The notes: a model not told the origin generated them from the sequence alone. A stretch of 64,000 nucleotides of DNA from Gammaproteobacteria bacterium (GCA_019911805.1 JAIOJV010000016.1:19287-83286); one strand, 5' to 3'. Shown: positions 9,891 to 20,126, counted from the stretch's first letter. Translations and numbers: made by a program.

Positions 9891-10526
9891 TCAATTGAAG
9901 TTGAGATACATCCTTTCGCGCTGCACACAGTCGAGCACGGCATCCGGCAGCAGGTAACGCGGGCTGTGGCCTGCGGCCAGCAGGTCGCGGATGCCGCTCG
10001 CCGAGATCGCCAGCGGCGTGACCGTCCGGGCCAGGACAGCCCCCGCCGGCCGCGCCCGCAGCGCGTCCACGCATTCCACACCACAGCGTTCGACCAGATC
10101 GCGTATGGGACCGTGGTCCACCAGCGTGCTGCCTGGCCGGGTGACCACTACCAGATGTGCGAGCCCCGGGATCGCCTCCCAGCGATGCCAGCCGTCCAGG
10201 CTGTTGAAGGCGTCCTGGCCGAGGATCAGGCACACCGGTTCGTCGCCCAGTTCGGCGCGCAGAGAACGCAGCGTGTCGACCATGTACGATGGCCCGTCAC
10301 GCTCCAGCTCGCGCGTGTCCAGGCGCAGCAGCGACTGCCCTGCAAGCGCCAGCTCCAGCAGCCGGCGGCGCTGGTCGGCGCTGGCGAGCGGCGGGTCACG
10401 GTGCGGTGGCAGGCGCGCCGGCAGCATGCGCAGCTCACGCAGCTCCAGCTGTTCCGCAATCTCCCAGGCGCAGCGCAGGTGTCCGAAGTGGATGGGGTCG
10501 AAGGTGCCGCCGAAGACGCCGATCAT
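9891..10526 (-). CDS. nadD: Nicotinate-nucleotide adenylyltransferase
   Basis: Converts nicotinate mononucleotide plus ATP to deamido-NAD in NAD synthesis. It has 211 residues. The nucleotidyltransferase motif GGTFDPIHFGHLR is at the N-terminus, with the ISASGIRDLLAAG (ISxTxIR-type) motif near residue 175. The start at 10526 (MIGVFGG) is preferred; the in-frame extension upstream is encoded by the D repeat and has no similarity to the family. It lies 42 bp before rsfS. Confidence 0.95.
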   Translation of the reverse strand: MIGVFGGTFDPIHFGHLRCAWEIAEQLELRELRMLPARLPPHRDPPLASADQRRRLLELALAGQSLLRLDTRELERDGPSYMVDTLRSLRAELGDEPVCLILGQDAFNSLDGWHRWEAIPGLAHLVVVTRPGSTLVDHGPIRDLVERCGVECVDALRARPAGAVLARTVTPLAISASGIRDLLAAGHSPRYLLPDAVLDCVQRERMYLNFN

Positions 10527-10536
10527 TTGTTTGGAA

Positions 10537-10642
10537 GGTACAAGTTGCAAGATACAAGATACAAGTTAAAACCCTTGGCACGGACTACCCGCAGTGGTAC
10601 CCGGTCGGTACTTGTATCTCGTATCTTGCCTCTTGTATCTAC
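10537..10642. repeat. D-family inverted repeat filling the proA-nadD spacer
   Basis: The left arm at 10537-10567 (TACAAGTTGCAAGATACAAG) pairs with the right arm at 10609-10642 (ACTTGTATCTCGTATCTTGC and following). The loop of about 40 nt has a small TACCCGCAGTGGTACCCGG-like fold. It fills the whole space between the proA stop, whose TAG is the first triplet of the repeat read on the minus strand, and the nadD start. Confidence 0.8.
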
Positions 10643-11922
10643 TGACGAACATGCCCATCGCCCAGCACGATGAATTTCAGGGTGGTCAGGCCTTCCAGGC
10701 CGACCGGGCCGCGGGCGTGCAGCTTGTCGGTGCTGATGCCGATCTCGGCGCCGAGGCCGTACTCGAAGCCGTCGGCGAAACGCGTCGAGGCATTGACCAT
10801 CACCGAGCTGGAATCCACCTCGCGCAGGAAACGGCGGGCGTGGGTGAAGTCCTCGGTGATAATGGCATCGGTGTGCTGCGAGCCATGCCTGGCGATGTGC
10901 TCCATGGCCGCATCGAGATCGTCCACCACCCGGATCGACAGGATCGGCGCGAGGTATTCAGTGTCCCAGTCCGCGTCGGTCGCGGCCCGGGCGTCGGCCA
11001 GCAACGCGCAGGTACGCGCGCAGCCGCGCAGCTCGACCTCAAATTTCGCATACTGCGGCGCCAGCAGCGGCAGTACGCGGGCGGCGATGTCCTGGTGCAC
11101 CAGCAGTGTCTCCAGGGTATTGCAGGTGCCGAAGCGCTGGGTCTTGGCGTTGACCGCGACGCGCACCGCCTTGTCGAGGTCGGCGGCGTTGTCGATGTAG
11201 ACGTGGCAGACGCCGTGCAGGTGTTTGATCACGGGAATGCGTGATTCCTCGATGACACGCTCGATCAGACCCTTGCCGCCGCGCGGCACGATGACGTCGA
11301 CATACTGCTTCAGGCGCAGCAGCTCACCCACCGCGGCCCGGTCGGTGGTCTCGATCACCTGCACCGCATCGGTGGGCAGGCCGGCCTCGGTCAGTCCGCT
11401 GCGGATACAGGCGGCGATGGCCTGGTTGGAATGGATGGCCTCGGAGCCACCGCGCAGGATCGCGGCGTTGCCGGACTTCAGGCACAGACCGGCGGCATCC
11501 GCCGTCACGTTCGGCCGGGATTCGTAGATGATGCCGATGACGCCCAACGGCACGCGCATGCGCCCGACCTGGATGCCGCTCGGACGGTAATTCATGTCGC
11601 TGATGCCACCGACCGGGTCGGGCAGCGCGGCGATCTGGCGCAGGCCGTCGGCCATGGCCGTGATGCGCGCCGGATTCAGCTCCAACCGGTCCAGCATGGC
11701 CGCGTCCAGGCCGCGCGCGCGGCCGGCGTCGAGATCCTTGCGATTCTCCGCAATCAGCTGCGCCTGCCCCGCCTCCAGAGCGGCCGCCATCGCCAGCAGC
11801 GCGGTGTTCTTCGGTCCCGCCTCGGCGCGGCTCAGCGCCCGTGCCGCGGCACGTGCGCGCTGGCCGATGTCCTGCATGTAGGCGGCGACATCGAAGGTCA
11901 TAGCGTCAGCTTTTGTGTTCAT
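10639..11922 (-). CDS. proA: Gamma-glutamyl phosphate reductase
   Basis: Reduces gamma-glutamyl phosphate to glutamate-5-semialdehyde with NADPH in proline synthesis. About 427 residues, cytoplasmic. The aldehyde-dehydrogenase-type catalytic Cys is in [13 protein letters not shown] around residue 263. [20 protein letters not shown] and the closing [18 protein letters not shown] are family signatures. I take the ATG at 11922; an alternative ATG at 11901 would shorten it by 7 residues. The longer frame upstream is E repeat. Its position between holA and nadD is also seen in pseudomonads. The TAG stop abuts the D repeat. Confidence 0.95.
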   Translation of the reverse strand: MNTKADAMTFDVAAYMQDIGQRARAAARALSRAEAGPKNTALLAMAAALEAGQAQLIAENRKDLDAGRARGLDAAMLDRLELNPARITAMADGLRQIAALPDPVGGISDMNYRPSGIQVGRMRVPLGVIGIIYESRPNVTADAAGLCLKSGNAAILRGGSEAIHSNQAIAACIRSGLTEAGLPTDAVQVIETTDRAAVGELLRLKQYVDVIVPRGGKGLIERVIEESRIPVIKHLHGVCHVYIDNAADLDKAVRVAVNAKTQRFGTCNTLETLLVHQDIAARVLPLLAPQYAKFEVELRGCARTCALLADARAATDADWDTEYLAPILSIRVVDDLDAAMEHIARHGSQHTDAIITEDFTHARRFLREVDSSSVMVNASTRFADGFEYGLGAEIGISTDKLHARGPVGLEGLTTLKFIVLGDGHVRQ

Positions 11923-11948
11923 CTCAAAGACATCTTGGGTTGCGGTAA

Positions 11949-12063
11949 GTGAGGCGTGAGGCGTGAGGTGTGAGGAGTAAAATCTTTGTCGCTCCGTAGA
12001 TTCCGTGACAAGCAAGCGTATTGCCTTTCACTCCTAACTCCTAACTCCTAACTCCTCACCCGC
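11949..12063. repeat. E-family inverted repeat between holA and proA
   Basis: The left arm at 11949-11982 is built of GTGAGGC words. The right arm at 12026-12060 reads CACTCCTAACTCCTAACTCC and following. The loop is about 43 nt. The right arm overlaps the 3' end of holA, encoding its last nine or so residues and the stop. It stands between two genes that are otherwise co-directional. Confidence 0.8.
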
Positions 12064-13077
12064 CAGAGGCAGGGGCCGTCCGGCGAGAAGCAGGCACAAT
12101 TGTACCAGTTCGTCCCAGACGTTGCCCGGCGCCTGGCCTTTGACCATCTGGTCGAGGTGGGCGCAGCGGCGCAGCAGGTCCAGCCAGGTGTCCAGCCGAT
12201 GGCGGGTCAGGGCCTTGCCGATGGGCCCCTGGCGCGCCTTCCAGACGCGGTGGCGGGCCATGACCTGGCCCGGGGACTCGCCGTGCGCCGTCTCCCACGC
12301 CATGGCCGCCAGGCTGCGCAACTCGCGGGCCAGCGCCCACACCACCAGCACCGGCTCGACGCCCTCGCCGCGCAGACCGACCAGCATGCGCAGGCTGCGA
12401 CCGGGCTCGCCGGCGAGGGCGCTGTCGACCAGCCCGAAGACGTCGAAGCGCGCCGAATCGGCCACCGCCGCGGTCACCGCCGCCGCGTCCACCGGCCCCT
12501 CCCCGACCAGCAGGGCGAGCTTGTCGATCTCCTGGGCGCAGGCGAGCAGATTGCCCTCGATGCGTTCGGCGAGCAGGTCTACTGCCGCGGGGGTCGGTTG
12601 CAGACCAGCAGCCCGCATCCGCGCGCGGATCCATGCGGGCAGGGCGCGCGCATCCACCGGCCAGACCGGGACACCGACGCCGGCGGCCTCCAGGTCGGTT
12701 ACCCACTTGGACTTGCGCTGCTGGGCATCGAGTTTGCCGCTGATGATCAGCAGCAGGGTGTCCTCCGCCGGCCGCGCCGCGTACGCACGCAGGGCCTTGC
12801 CACCGGCATCGCCCGGCTTGCCGGTGGGCAGACGGACCTCGAGGATGCGCCGCTCGGCGAACAGTGACAGATTGTTGGAGGCCTCGGTCAGGCGATTCCA
12901 GTCGAAGTCCCGTTCAACCGTCAAGACCTCGCGGTCGGCGTAGTCACGTGCCCGCGCCGCGGCCCGGATGACGTCGACCGCCTCCTGCACGAGCAGCAGC
13001 TCGTCGCCGTGGATCAGATAGATCGGCGCGAGATGCTGTTGGAGATGCTGCGCGAGCTGTTCGGGTTTCAGTTGCAT
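12034..13077 (-). CDS. holA: DNA polymerase III delta subunit
   Basis: The clamp-loader delta subunit, which opens the beta sliding clamp. 347 residues. The family features PIYLIHGDELLLVQEAVDVIR at the N-terminus, NNLSLFAERRILEVRLP and LACAQEIDKLALL are visible, and the C-terminal collar domain is complete. It lies downstream of lptE as usual. The last residues (GEELGVRS) and the TAG stop are written in the E repeat, so the original C-terminus has probably been replaced or extended. E. coli HolA is 343 residues. Confidence 0.94.
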   Translation of the reverse strand: MQLKPEQLAQHLQQHLAPIYLIHGDELLLVQEAVDVIRAAARARDYADREVLTVERDFDWNRLTEASNNLSLFAERRILEVRLPTGKPGDAGGKALRAYAARPAEDTLLLIISGKLDAQQRKSKWVTDLEAAGVGVPVWPVDARALPAWIRARMRAAGLQPTPAAVDLLAERIEGNLLACAQEIDKLALLVGEGPVDAAAVTAAVADSARFDVFGLVDSALAGEPGRSLRMLVGLRGEGVEPVLVVWALARELRSLAAMAWETAHGESPGQVMARHRVWKARQGPIGKALTRHRLDTWLDLLRRCAHLDQMVKGQAPGNVWDELVQLCLLLAGRPLPLAGEELGVRS

Positions 13078-13090
13078 GGGGATTGTTCGG

Positions 13091-13381
13091 CCACCACCAA
13101 GATACCAAGTTCACCAGGACAAAGACGATTTGAACCGCCAAGACACCAAGGACGCCAAGGGTGTGTGAACCGCCAAGGCGCCAAGACGCCAAGAATGATT
13201 GAGGTGTTTGCAGCGGCTCTACAGCGAGCGATGGCTGGAATGACCCACTGCACTCTCTCTGATCCACCAAAACACTAATCAGGTTTTCTTGGCGTCTTGG
13301 CGCCTTGGCGGTTTAAATCGCCTTTTCTTGGCGCCTTGGCGGTTCATAACACCTGTCTTTCTTGATGTCTTGGCGGTTCAC
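13091..13381. repeat. C-family inverted repeat, 3' side of lptE
   Basis: This fills most of the 351-bp holA-lptE spacer, which has no gene. Left-arm words (CCAAGA, CCGCCAAGGCGCCAAG) run from 13091 to 13193. A central 92-bp segment at 13194-13285 follows, then complementary arms (TTGGCGTCTTGGCGCC) at 13286-13381. The centre matches 14019-14110 with four differences. 13325-13378 is an inverted copy of 13958-14011. Confidence 0.87.
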
Positions 13382-13428
13382 AATCCCTGGCGTCCCGGCG
13401 GCTCCCGTCTTGAGCCGGGCAACGGCTA

Positions 13429-13935
13429 TCAGCGCGCCAGCGATTCCAGGCGCAGCATGGCCAGTCGCACCAGGTCGCGGCGCATGTCGCGACGCAGGGT
13501 CTCCTCTTCATTGGCCTTGCCGAGCACATCGGTCGGGTCGAAGAGGTAATCGCGGGTCAGTTCGAGGTGCTGGGCGGCGAGTAATTCGCGCCCGGCGGGG
13601 TCGCGCACGCGGAATTCGAGGATCTGGTAGAGCTCATATTCCTGTGCCTTGCCGGTCGCGCGCACCGACAGCACACGACGTTCGCCCCGGTTGGCGATGA
13701 TCTGCAGGATCGCCGTCGCATCCTGCGCCTCCGTGACGACGGTCGAACCTGCCGTGGCAAGTGCCCGGGTCCAGTCGCGTACCAGCGGATCGTACGGATC
13801 ACCGCCCTGGAGATAGACCTTGCTCAACTGTGGTGGCAGCTGCACAGCACCGCGCAGATGAAAACCGCAGGCACTCACGGCCAGCACCAGTGCTGCCAGC
13901 AGACCGGCCATCAGGTAACGCGAGTACATTTGCAT
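13429..13935 (-). CDS. lptE: LPS-assembly lipoprotein LptE
   Basis: An outer-membrane lipoprotein that plugs the LptD barrel and inserts lipopolysaccharide. 168 residues. A signal peptide ends in the lipobox VSAC (MAGLLAALVLAVSAC), and GFHLRGAVQLP is the family start of the mature protein. The ATG at 13935 is preceded by GGAG at a 7-nt spacing. The in-frame upstream residues are C repeat. It is downstream of leuS and upstream of holA as in most gammaproteobacteria. The gene is enclosed between two homologous C elements. Confidence 0.92.
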   Translation of the reverse strand: MQMYSRYLMAGLLAALVLAVSACGFHLRGAVQLPPQLSKVYLQGGDPYDPLVRDWTRALATAGSTVVTEAQDATAILQIIANRGERRVLSVRATGKAQEYELYQILEFRVRDPAGRELLAAQHLELTRDYLFDPTDVLGKANEEETLRRDMRRDLVRLAMLRLESLAR

Positions 13936-13956
13936 CGATCCACTCCGGAATTCATA

Positions 13957-14184
13957 AAACCGCCAAGACATCAAGAAAGACAGGTGTTATGAACCGCCAA
14001 GACGCCAAGAACGCCAAGAATGATTGGGGTGTTTGCAGCGGCTCTACAGCGAGTGATGGCTGGAATGACCCGCTGCACTCTCTCTGATCCACCAAAACAC
14101 TAATCAGATTTTCTTGGCGTCTTGGCGCCTTGGCGGTTCAAATCGCCTTTGCCTTGGCGTTCTTGGCGTCTTGGCGGTGCAAAA
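13957..14184. repeat. C-family inverted repeat, 5' side of lptE
   Basis: It occupies nearly all of the leuS-lptE spacer. Left arm 13957-14018 (CCGCCAAGACATCAAGAAAG, then CCGCCAAGACGCCAAG). Central segment 14019-14110. Right arm 14111-14184 (TTGGCGTCTTGGCGCCTTGG). The centre is a direct copy of the one downstream of lptE, 825 bp away, and the outer left arm is an inverted copy of 13325-13378. Confidence 0.87.
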
Positions 14185-14195
14185 CACAAACCCAT

Positions 14196-16781
14196 TCAAA
14201 CCACGATATTCACGAGCCGCTTCGGCACCACGATGAGCTTGCGGATTGGCCTGCCCTCGATGTGGCGCTGGACGTTCTCGTCGGCCGTGGCGATCGCCTC
14301 GACGGCGGCCTGGTCGGCCGTGGCGGGCACCCGCACATGGCCGCGCACCTTGCCGTTGACCTGCACCACCAGCTCGATCTCGTCCTGTACCAGGGCCCCG
14401 GCGTCGACCGCGGGCCAGCCGGCCTCGGCGACAGTGCCACTGTGGCCGAGTTCATGCCACAGGGCGTGACAGATGTGCGGCACGATCGGCGTGAGCAGCA
14501 GCGTCACCGCTTCCAGTGCCTCCTGCATCACGGCGCGGCCCTGGGGGCTGGCGTCCGCGAAGCGGGTCACCGTGTTGAGCAGTTCCATCACCGCGGCGAT
14601 GGCGGTGTTGAAGGTGTGGCGGCGGCCCATGTCGTCGCTGACCTTGGCGATGGTCTCGTGCACGCGGTGACGCAGTGCGCGCTGCGCGTCATCCAGCATG
14701 CCAGGTTCCAGATCCCCGGGGCGGCCGGCAGCGACATGCCCGGCGACCAGTTTCCACAGGCGCTTGAGAAAGCGGAACGCACCCTCGACACCGGCGTCGG
14801 ACCATTCCAGCGACAGGTCCGGTGGCGCAGCGAACATGGTGAACAGACGCACGGTATCGGCACCATACTGGTCGATCAGCGTCTGCGGGTCGATGCCGTT
14901 GTTCTTGGACTTGGACATCTTCTCGATGCCACCCACCGTCACCGGCCGACCGTCGGCCTGCAGCGTCGCGCCCGTGACCTTGCCCTTGGCGTCGCGCTCG
15001 ACGTCCACCTCGGTCGGACCAAAATACTGCCGCTTACCGTCGTTGCCCTGGCGGAAATAGGTTTCGGCGACCACCATGCCCTGGGTGAGCAGTCGCGTGA
15101 ACGGCTCGTCGGAGCGCACCAGCCCGACGTCGCGCATCAGCTTGTGATAGAAGCGCGCATACAGCAGATGCAGGATGGCGTGCTCGATACCGCCGATGTA
15201 CTGATCCACCGGCAGCCAGTAGTCGGCGCGCTCGTCGAGCATGGCCGTGCCGTTGTCGCGACTGGCGAAGCGCGCGTAATACCACGACGACTCCATGAAG
15301 GTGTCGAAGGTGTCGGTCTCGCGTTCGGCGGGACCATTGCACTTCGGGCATTGGGTCTGGTACCAGGCGGGCATCTTCTTCAATGGCGAACCGATGCCAT
15401 CCAACGCGATGCCCTCGGGCAGCAGCACCGGCAGGCGATCTTCCGGTACCGGCACGGCACCGCAGTCGGGGCAGTTGATCACCGGGATCGGGGCGCCCCA
15501 ATAGCGCTGGCGCGACACACCCCAGTCGCGCAGGCGGTAGTTCACCCGCCGCCGGCCGCGGCCGAGCGCCTCGACGTGCCGGGCGATGGCGTCGAAGGCC
15601 TCCGGGAAGTTCAGACCGTCGAACAGCGCCGAGTTCTTCAGCACGCCCTTCTCGGTATAGGCGGCCGCGGCGACGCCGACCTCGGTACCGTCGGCCGGAT
15701 GGATCACCTGGCGGATGTCCAGACCGTACTTGCGCGCGAACTCGAAGTCACGCTGATCGTGCGCCGGCACGGCCATGACCGCGCCGGTGCCGTAGCTCAT
15801 CAGCACGAAGTTGGCCACCCAGATCGGTACCGGCGCACCGGTGATGGGGTGCAGGGCATCGATACCGATGGCCATGCCACGTTTTTCCATGGTCTCGAGG
15901 GCCGCCTCGTTGACGGCGGCGTGGCGGCACTCCTCCAGGAAGGCGGCGAGCGTCGGATTGTGCGCCGCTGCCTCGACCGCCAAGGGGTGTTCGGCGGCCA
16001 CGGCCAGATAGGTGACGCCCATGAGCGTGTCCGGGCGGGTGGTGAACACCGTCAGGCGGTCCTCACGGTCCTCGACGCCGAACTCCAGCTCCAGGCCCTC
16101 AGAGCGACCGATCCAGTTACGCTGCATGGTGCGCACGGCATCCGGCCAGCCCTCGAGTCCGTCGATCTCGGCCAGCAACTCATCCGCGTACTGGGTGATC
16201 TTCATGAACCACTGTGGGATCTCCTTGCGCTCCACCGGGGTGTCGCAGCGCCAGCAGCAGCCGTCGACCACCTGTTCGTTGGCGAGCACGGTGAGGTCGT
16301 GCGGGCACCAGTTCACGGCGGCGGTCTTCTTGTAGACCAGGCCCTTCTCCATCAAGCGGGTGAACAGCCACTGCTCCCAGCGATAGTACTCCGGGCGGCA
16401 GGTCGCCAGTTCGCGCTGCCAGTCGTAGCCGAACCCCAAGCGCTGCAGCTGCGCCCGCATGTAGCGGATGTTCTCGTAGGTCCACTTGGCCGGTGGAACC
16501 TTGTTCTTGATCGCCGCGTTCTCGGCCGGCAGGCCGAAGGCGTCCCAGCCCATGGGCTGCAGCACGTTGCGCCCCTGCATACGCTGGAAACGCGCGATCA
16601 CGTCGCCGATGGTGTAGTTGCGCACATGGCCCATGTGCAACCGCCCGCTCGGGTAGGGAAACATGGACAGGCAGTAGAATTTCTCGCGGTCGGGGTCTTC
16701 GACGGCACGGAAGGTCTGGTGCTGCTCCCAGTAGGCCTGGGCCTCGCGCTCGACCGCGTCGGACTGGTAGAACTCTTCCAT
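14196..16781 (-). CDS. leuS: Leucyl-tRNA synthetase
   Basis: A class I synthetase charging tRNA-Leu, about 861 residues, cytoplasmic. The HIGH-type motif is [15 protein letters not shown] near residue 45. [12 protein letters not shown] lies around residue 620. The CP1 editing domain sits between them with the T-rich [20 protein letters not shown] region. The C-terminus [15 protein letters not shown] is canonical. The start is taken at ATG 16781; a GTG at 16790 is possible. It is divergent from ybeL and heads the leuS-lptE-holA group. Confidence 0.97.
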   Translation of the reverse strand: MEEFYQSDAVEREAQAYWEQHQTFRAVEDPDREKFYCLSMFPYPSGRLHMGHVRNYTIGDVIARFQRMQGRNVLQPMGWDAFGLPAENAAIKNKVPPAKWTYENIRYMRAQLQRLGFGYDWQRELATCRPEYYRWEQWLFTRLMEKGLVYKKTAAVNWCPHDLTVLANEQVVDGCCWRCDTPVERKEIPQWFMKITQYADELLAEIDGLEGWPDAVRTMQRNWIGRSEGLELEFGVEDREDRLTVFTTRPDTLMGVTYLAVAAEHPLAVEAAAHNPTLAAFLEECRHAAVNEAALETMEKRGMAIGIDALHPITGAPVPIWVANFVLMSYGTGAVMAVPAHDQRDFEFARKYGLDIRQVIHPADGTEVGVAAAAYTEKGVLKNSALFDGLNFPEAFDAIARHVEALGRGRRRVNYRLRDWGVSRQRYWGAPIPVINCPDCGAVPVPEDRLPVLLPEGIALDGIGSPLKKMPAWYQTQCPKCNGPAERETDTFDTFMESSWYYARFASRDNGTAMLDERADYWLPVDQYIGGIEHAILHLLYARFYHKLMRDVGLVRSDEPFTRLLTQGMVVAETYFRQGNDGKRQYFGPTEVDVERDAKGKVTGATLQADGRPVTVGGIEKMSKSKNNGIDPQTLIDQYGADTVRLFTMFAAPPDLSLEWSDAGVEGAFRFLKRLWKLVAGHVAAGRPGDLEPGMLDDAQRALRHRVHETIAKVSDDMGRRHTFNTAIAAVMELLNTVTRFADASPQGRAVMQEALEAVTLLLTPIVPHICHALWHELGHSGTVAEAGWPAVDAGALVQDEIELVVQVNGKVRGHVRVPATADQAAVEAIATADENVQRHIEGRPIRKLIVVPKRLVNIVV

Positions 16782-16960
16782 CGTCTTCACTTCAAGTGGC
16801 TGACCGCAAAGGTGGAAGCATACAGTAGCCGGCGCGCGGGCTACAATCGCCGCGGGGCCGTGCGCGGCTTCCCCTTACCCACAGATTGGCTCAAACTGTA
16901 GCCACACCAGAGCGCGCCCCGCAGGCGCGATTGCCCTATTCATTGCCAGGTGGTGAACCC

Positions 16961-17497
16961 ATGACCGAGCAGCGCCCCTCCCCTGCCGAACGTGCCGCTG
17001 AACATCTGGCGGTCGCCTACAACCACATGATGGAATGGATCCGCGAGCGCATGGAGGATGCCGAGGACAAAGGCATCCCCACCCTCGAGGAGGGCATCCG
17101 CCACGCCGCCGACAGGGCGGTCGAGCTGGGCGAGGTCACCCGTGAAGAGGCCGAGAAGATCGGCGGCTGGATCAGACGCGACCTGGAGGAGACCACCCAG
17201 TACCTTGCGGACGGTGGGCGCGAATTCGCCGCATGGTTGAAATTCGACCTCGGCCAGGTCGAAGAACGTCTGCTGGACGCGCTGTTCAGTGTCGCCGACA
17301 GGACCCGGCTGGAACTGGCCGCCTTCGAGCGCGCCATAGAGGCGAACAGCATCTACCGAACCGGCGAGATCACCAGCGCCGGCGTGCTGGAATGCATGGA
17401 CTGCGGAGCACCCATGCACTTCTACGCGACGTCGACCATCCCCGCCTGCCCAAGCTGCGGCGGGACGAAATTCAAGCGGCCGCGGGCGCGCCTTTGA
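16961..17497 (+). CDS. ybeL: Zinc-ribbon protein of the YbeL family (DUF1451)
   Basis: A 178-residue cytoplasmic protein of unknown function. The N-terminal two-thirds is strongly helical and charged (HMMEWIRERMEDAEDKGIPTL, EKIGGWIRRDLEETTQYL). A C-terminal zinc ribbon follows with CMDCGAPM and CPSCGG. E. coli ybeL is also next to leuS, which supports the assignment. The start at 16961 follows an AGGTGGTG ribosome-binding site; the longer frame has no similarity. A TACAAT box at 16842-16847 could be its -10 element. Confidence 0.88.
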   Translation: MTEQRPSPAERAAEHLAVAYNHMMEWIRERMEDAEDKGIPTLEEGIRHAADRAVELGEVTREEAEKIGGWIRRDLEETTQYLADGGREFAAWLKFDLGQVEERLLDALFSVADRTRLELAAFERAIEANSIYRTGEITSAGVLECMDCGAPMHFYATSTIPACPSCGGTKFKRPRARL

Positions 17498-17575
17498 AAT
17501 ACGACGGCCGCCGCCCGCTGGTAGCTGCACGGACCCGGTACGGCAGGGCATCCCCCTCTCCATCCCACTATCGAA

Positions 17576-19966
17576 TCAGGCAATGCCAACGGGTCTCACG
17601 GGACGACTGATGGCCGCTTGCGTCGCGTCCAGGGGTACCGGGCTGGCGAGGTGATGGCCCTGCGCGTAGTCCACGCCGATATCACGGAGGGCGGCCAGCG
17701 TCCGACCGTCCTCGACGTACTCAGCAATGGTGCGGATGCCCATGGTGTGGCCGATCTCGTTGATGGCGTGCACCATGGCGCGATCGATGGGATCGGTACA
17801 CATGTCACGGACGAAGCCGCCGTCGATCTTCAGGAAATCGACCGGCAGATTCTTGAGGTAGCCGAAGGACGACAGGCCGCTGCCGAAATCATCCAGCGCG
17901 AATTTGAAACCGCGCGCCTGCAGACCGGCCAGAAACGCGATCGCATGCGAGAGATTGGCAATCGCCGCCGTCTCGGTCACCTCCAGGCAGACGCGGGCCG
18001 GGTCGACCCCGTAGCGCTCCTGACACTCGATGATGAACTCGGGCATGCCTGCGCGCGTGAGGGACAGACCCGACAGGTTGATCGCTATCGCCGGCAGCCT
18101 GGACGGCATGTCGCGCATCGCCATGAAGGCGTGCTCGATCACCCAGCGGTCGATGTCCGGCATCAGGCCGTAGCGCTCTGCCGCCGAAATGAAGCTGCCG
18201 GGCAGCACCAGATCACCTTCCTCGTCGCGCATGCGCACCAGGATTTCGTACATCGTACCGCCACCACCACGGATCGCCTCGATCGGCTGGATGTACAGTA
18301 CGAAGCGATTATCCTCCAAGGCGTGACGGAGGCGCGATACCCACTGCATCTCACCGTGCCGCCGTGCCAGTTCGGCGTCGTCGGGCTGATACAGATGGCT
18401 GCGGTTGCGGCCCAGGTCCTTGGCGGCGTAACAGGCGATGTCCGCCGCACTCATCGCGCCACCCACCGAAGCGGTCTGTTCGTCGATGATCACGATGCCG
18501 ATGCTCACGCCGACATCGAAGAAGCGTTCCTGCCAGGCAAAGCGGAACGCCCCGAGGGTCTGGACGAGTTTGTCGGCGATCTCCCGGGCCTGATCGACGT
18601 TGCAGCCGCGCAGGATCACCCCGAACTCGTCTCCGCCGAGGCGTGCCAGGGTGTCGGATTGACGGATGCACGTCAGCAGCATCCGGCTGAGCAGCCGCAG
18701 CAACTCGTCGCCGGCGCTATGGCCACAGGTGTCGTTGACGATCTTGAACTGATCGAGATCGAGATACAGCAGCGCACTGCAGTGCTCCGGATCGGCGGCG
18801 TGGCCGATGACTTCCTGCAGTTCGCGTTCGAATTCCTTGCGGTTGACCAGGCCCGTCAGGGCATCGTGGGTGGCCTGCCAGCCGATCTGCCGCGCCATCG
18901 CATGGGTCTCGCTGACGTCGTGCAGGATGGCGACGGCACCCATGATCTCGCCGCCCGCCCCGCGGATCGGTGCCACCGACACCTCTACCATACAGGTGGA
19001 CCCGTCACGCCCCTGCAGCAACCGTGGTTCCGGCAGTTTTACGGACTGTTGCCGCTGCAGACAATGCTGCACCGCGTCGGGGTCTGAGGTGCCACCCTCC
19101 TCCTCGGACAGTACGCATACGGTCGCGAACAGCTCGCCCACGGCGAGCTGCTGCGGCCAGCCCGTGAGCCTGCAGGCGGCCACATTCATGAAATCGATCC
19201 GGCCGCCGGCCGTGGTCGTGATCACGGCGTCGTTGATGGACGCGAGGGTGATCTGGGCACGCTCCTTCTCGGCCATGAGCGCGAACTCGGCAGTGCGCCG
19301 GTCCGTCACGTCGGTCTGGGTGCCGACCATGCGCAGCGCATGGCCGTCGTGATCACGCTCGACGACCTTGGCGCGCACCAGCATCCAGAGCCAGGCGCCA
19401 GCGCCGCTGCGGAAGCGGAATTCCTGCATGAAGGCGTCGGACTCACCCATGACGTGGTCCTGCAGGGCCGCGAGTACCGCGGGGCGGTCGTCAGGATGCA
19501 CCCGCTGGGCCCAGAAGTTATAGGTGCCGACGACGTCTTCCCGCTGATAGCACAGCATCTCGATCCACCGCGGGCTGTAATAGACCTCGCCCGTGCGGAT
19601 GTTCCAATCCCACAGACCGTCGCTCGCCCCGTCCAGCGCGAAGGTCAGCCGTTGTTCGCGCGCGGTGACACGCCGGCGCGCCTCGATTTCCGCCTCCAGC
19701 AGCTGTTCGCGCGCGGTGATCTCGGCCGTGTGGGTCTGTTCCTCCAACGACAATGCCCGGATCACCGCGATCATGAAACCGAATAGGCCGCCCACCAGCG
19801 ATGGGATGACGAACATATAAGGCCGGATCTCGCCGACGGACATACCCAGCACGACCGTATGCTGGGCAACCGCGAAGGCCTGCACGCTGACAGCCGCCAA
19901 CAGGACCGCCCACAGGAACATCCTTGGATATTTCCGCACGAGCTTTTTCAGGCTGCCGGGCGTCAT
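17576..19966 (-). CDS. Membrane-anchored PAS-PAS-GGDEF-EAL cyclic-di-GMP enzyme
   Basis: About 796 residues. Two membrane helices (roughly residues 14-38 and 50-72) are followed by a short coiled coil, a PAS domain with PAC (LWDWNIRTGEVYYSPRW), a second PAS (INDAVITTTAGGRIDFMN), GGDEF and EAL. The diguanylate cyclase motif LARLGGDEF is intact, with an RQSD inhibitory site five residues before it. The phosphodiesterase domain has EIL in place of EAL (YEILVRM) but keeps NLSG, ETAA and ALDDFGSGLSSF, so activity is plausible. The start is taken as ATG 19966, with a TTG at 19987 as alternative. Net synthesis or breakdown cannot be told from sequence. Confidence 0.93.
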   Translation of the reverse strand: MTPGSLKKLVRKYPRMFLWAVLLAAVSVQAFAVAQHTVVLGMSVGEIRPYMFVIPSLVGGLFGFMIAVIRALSLEEQTHTAEITAREQLLEAEIEARRRVTAREQRLTFALDGASDGLWDWNIRTGEVYYSPRWIEMLCYQREDVVGTYNFWAQRVHPDDRPAVLAALQDHVMGESDAFMQEFRFRSGAGAWLWMLVRAKVVERDHDGHALRMVGTQTDVTDRRTAEFALMAEKERAQITLASINDAVITTTAGGRIDFMNVAACRLTGWPQQLAVGELFATVCVLSEEEGGTSDPDAVQHCLQRQQSVKLPEPRLLQGRDGSTCMVEVSVAPIRGAGGEIMGAVAILHDVSETHAMARQIGWQATHDALTGLVNRKEFERELQEVIGHAADPEHCSALLYLDLDQFKIVNDTCGHSAGDELLRLLSRMLLTCIRQSDTLARLGGDEFGVILRGCNVDQAREIADKLVQTLGAFRFAWQERFFDVGVSIGIVIIDEQTASVGGAMSAADIACYAAKDLGRNRSHLYQPDDAELARRHGEMQWVSRLRHALEDNRFVLYIQPIEAIRGGGGTMYEILVRMRDEEGDLVLPGSFISAAERYGLMPDIDRWVIEHAFMAMRDMPSRLPAIAINLSGLSLTRAGMPEFIIECQERYGVDPARVCLEVTETAAIANLSHAIAFLAGLQARGFKFALDDFGSGLSSFGYLKNLPVDFLKIDGGFVRDMCTDPIDRAMVHAINEIGHTMGIRTIAEYVEDGRTLAALRDIGVDYAQGHHLASPVPLDATQAAISRPVRPVGIA

Positions 19967-20126
19967 CCGCGAACCCCACTGCGGCAACTTTCAGGATTCA
20001 TTATAGTTCTTGACGGTATGGTGGGAGGGATTATTCCGGAGTGCCCCGGAGCACCCCGGTAGTGCGCCAATGTGAGTGAGAATCATCGGTGCTCCATCGG
20101 GCATGGCGTCCGGTTGTGTGCAGGAG

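Noticed and set aside
7948..10673. Long plus-strand reading frames across the C repeat, with products rich in SWRLGG and APWRF words
   Set aside because: They are translations of repeat C and of the strand opposite rlmH, rsfS and nadD. The words repeat in all frames, and no family similarity exists.
10639..11922. proA as an unusual insertion into the leuS-rlmH group
   Set aside because: The order holA-proA-nadD is known from pseudomonads and other gammaproteobacteria, so it is not novel.
14130..16901. 923-codon plus-strand frame
   Set aside because: It is antisense to leuS, whose HIGH and KMSKS motifs are on the minus strand; the plus-strand product has no recognisable domain.
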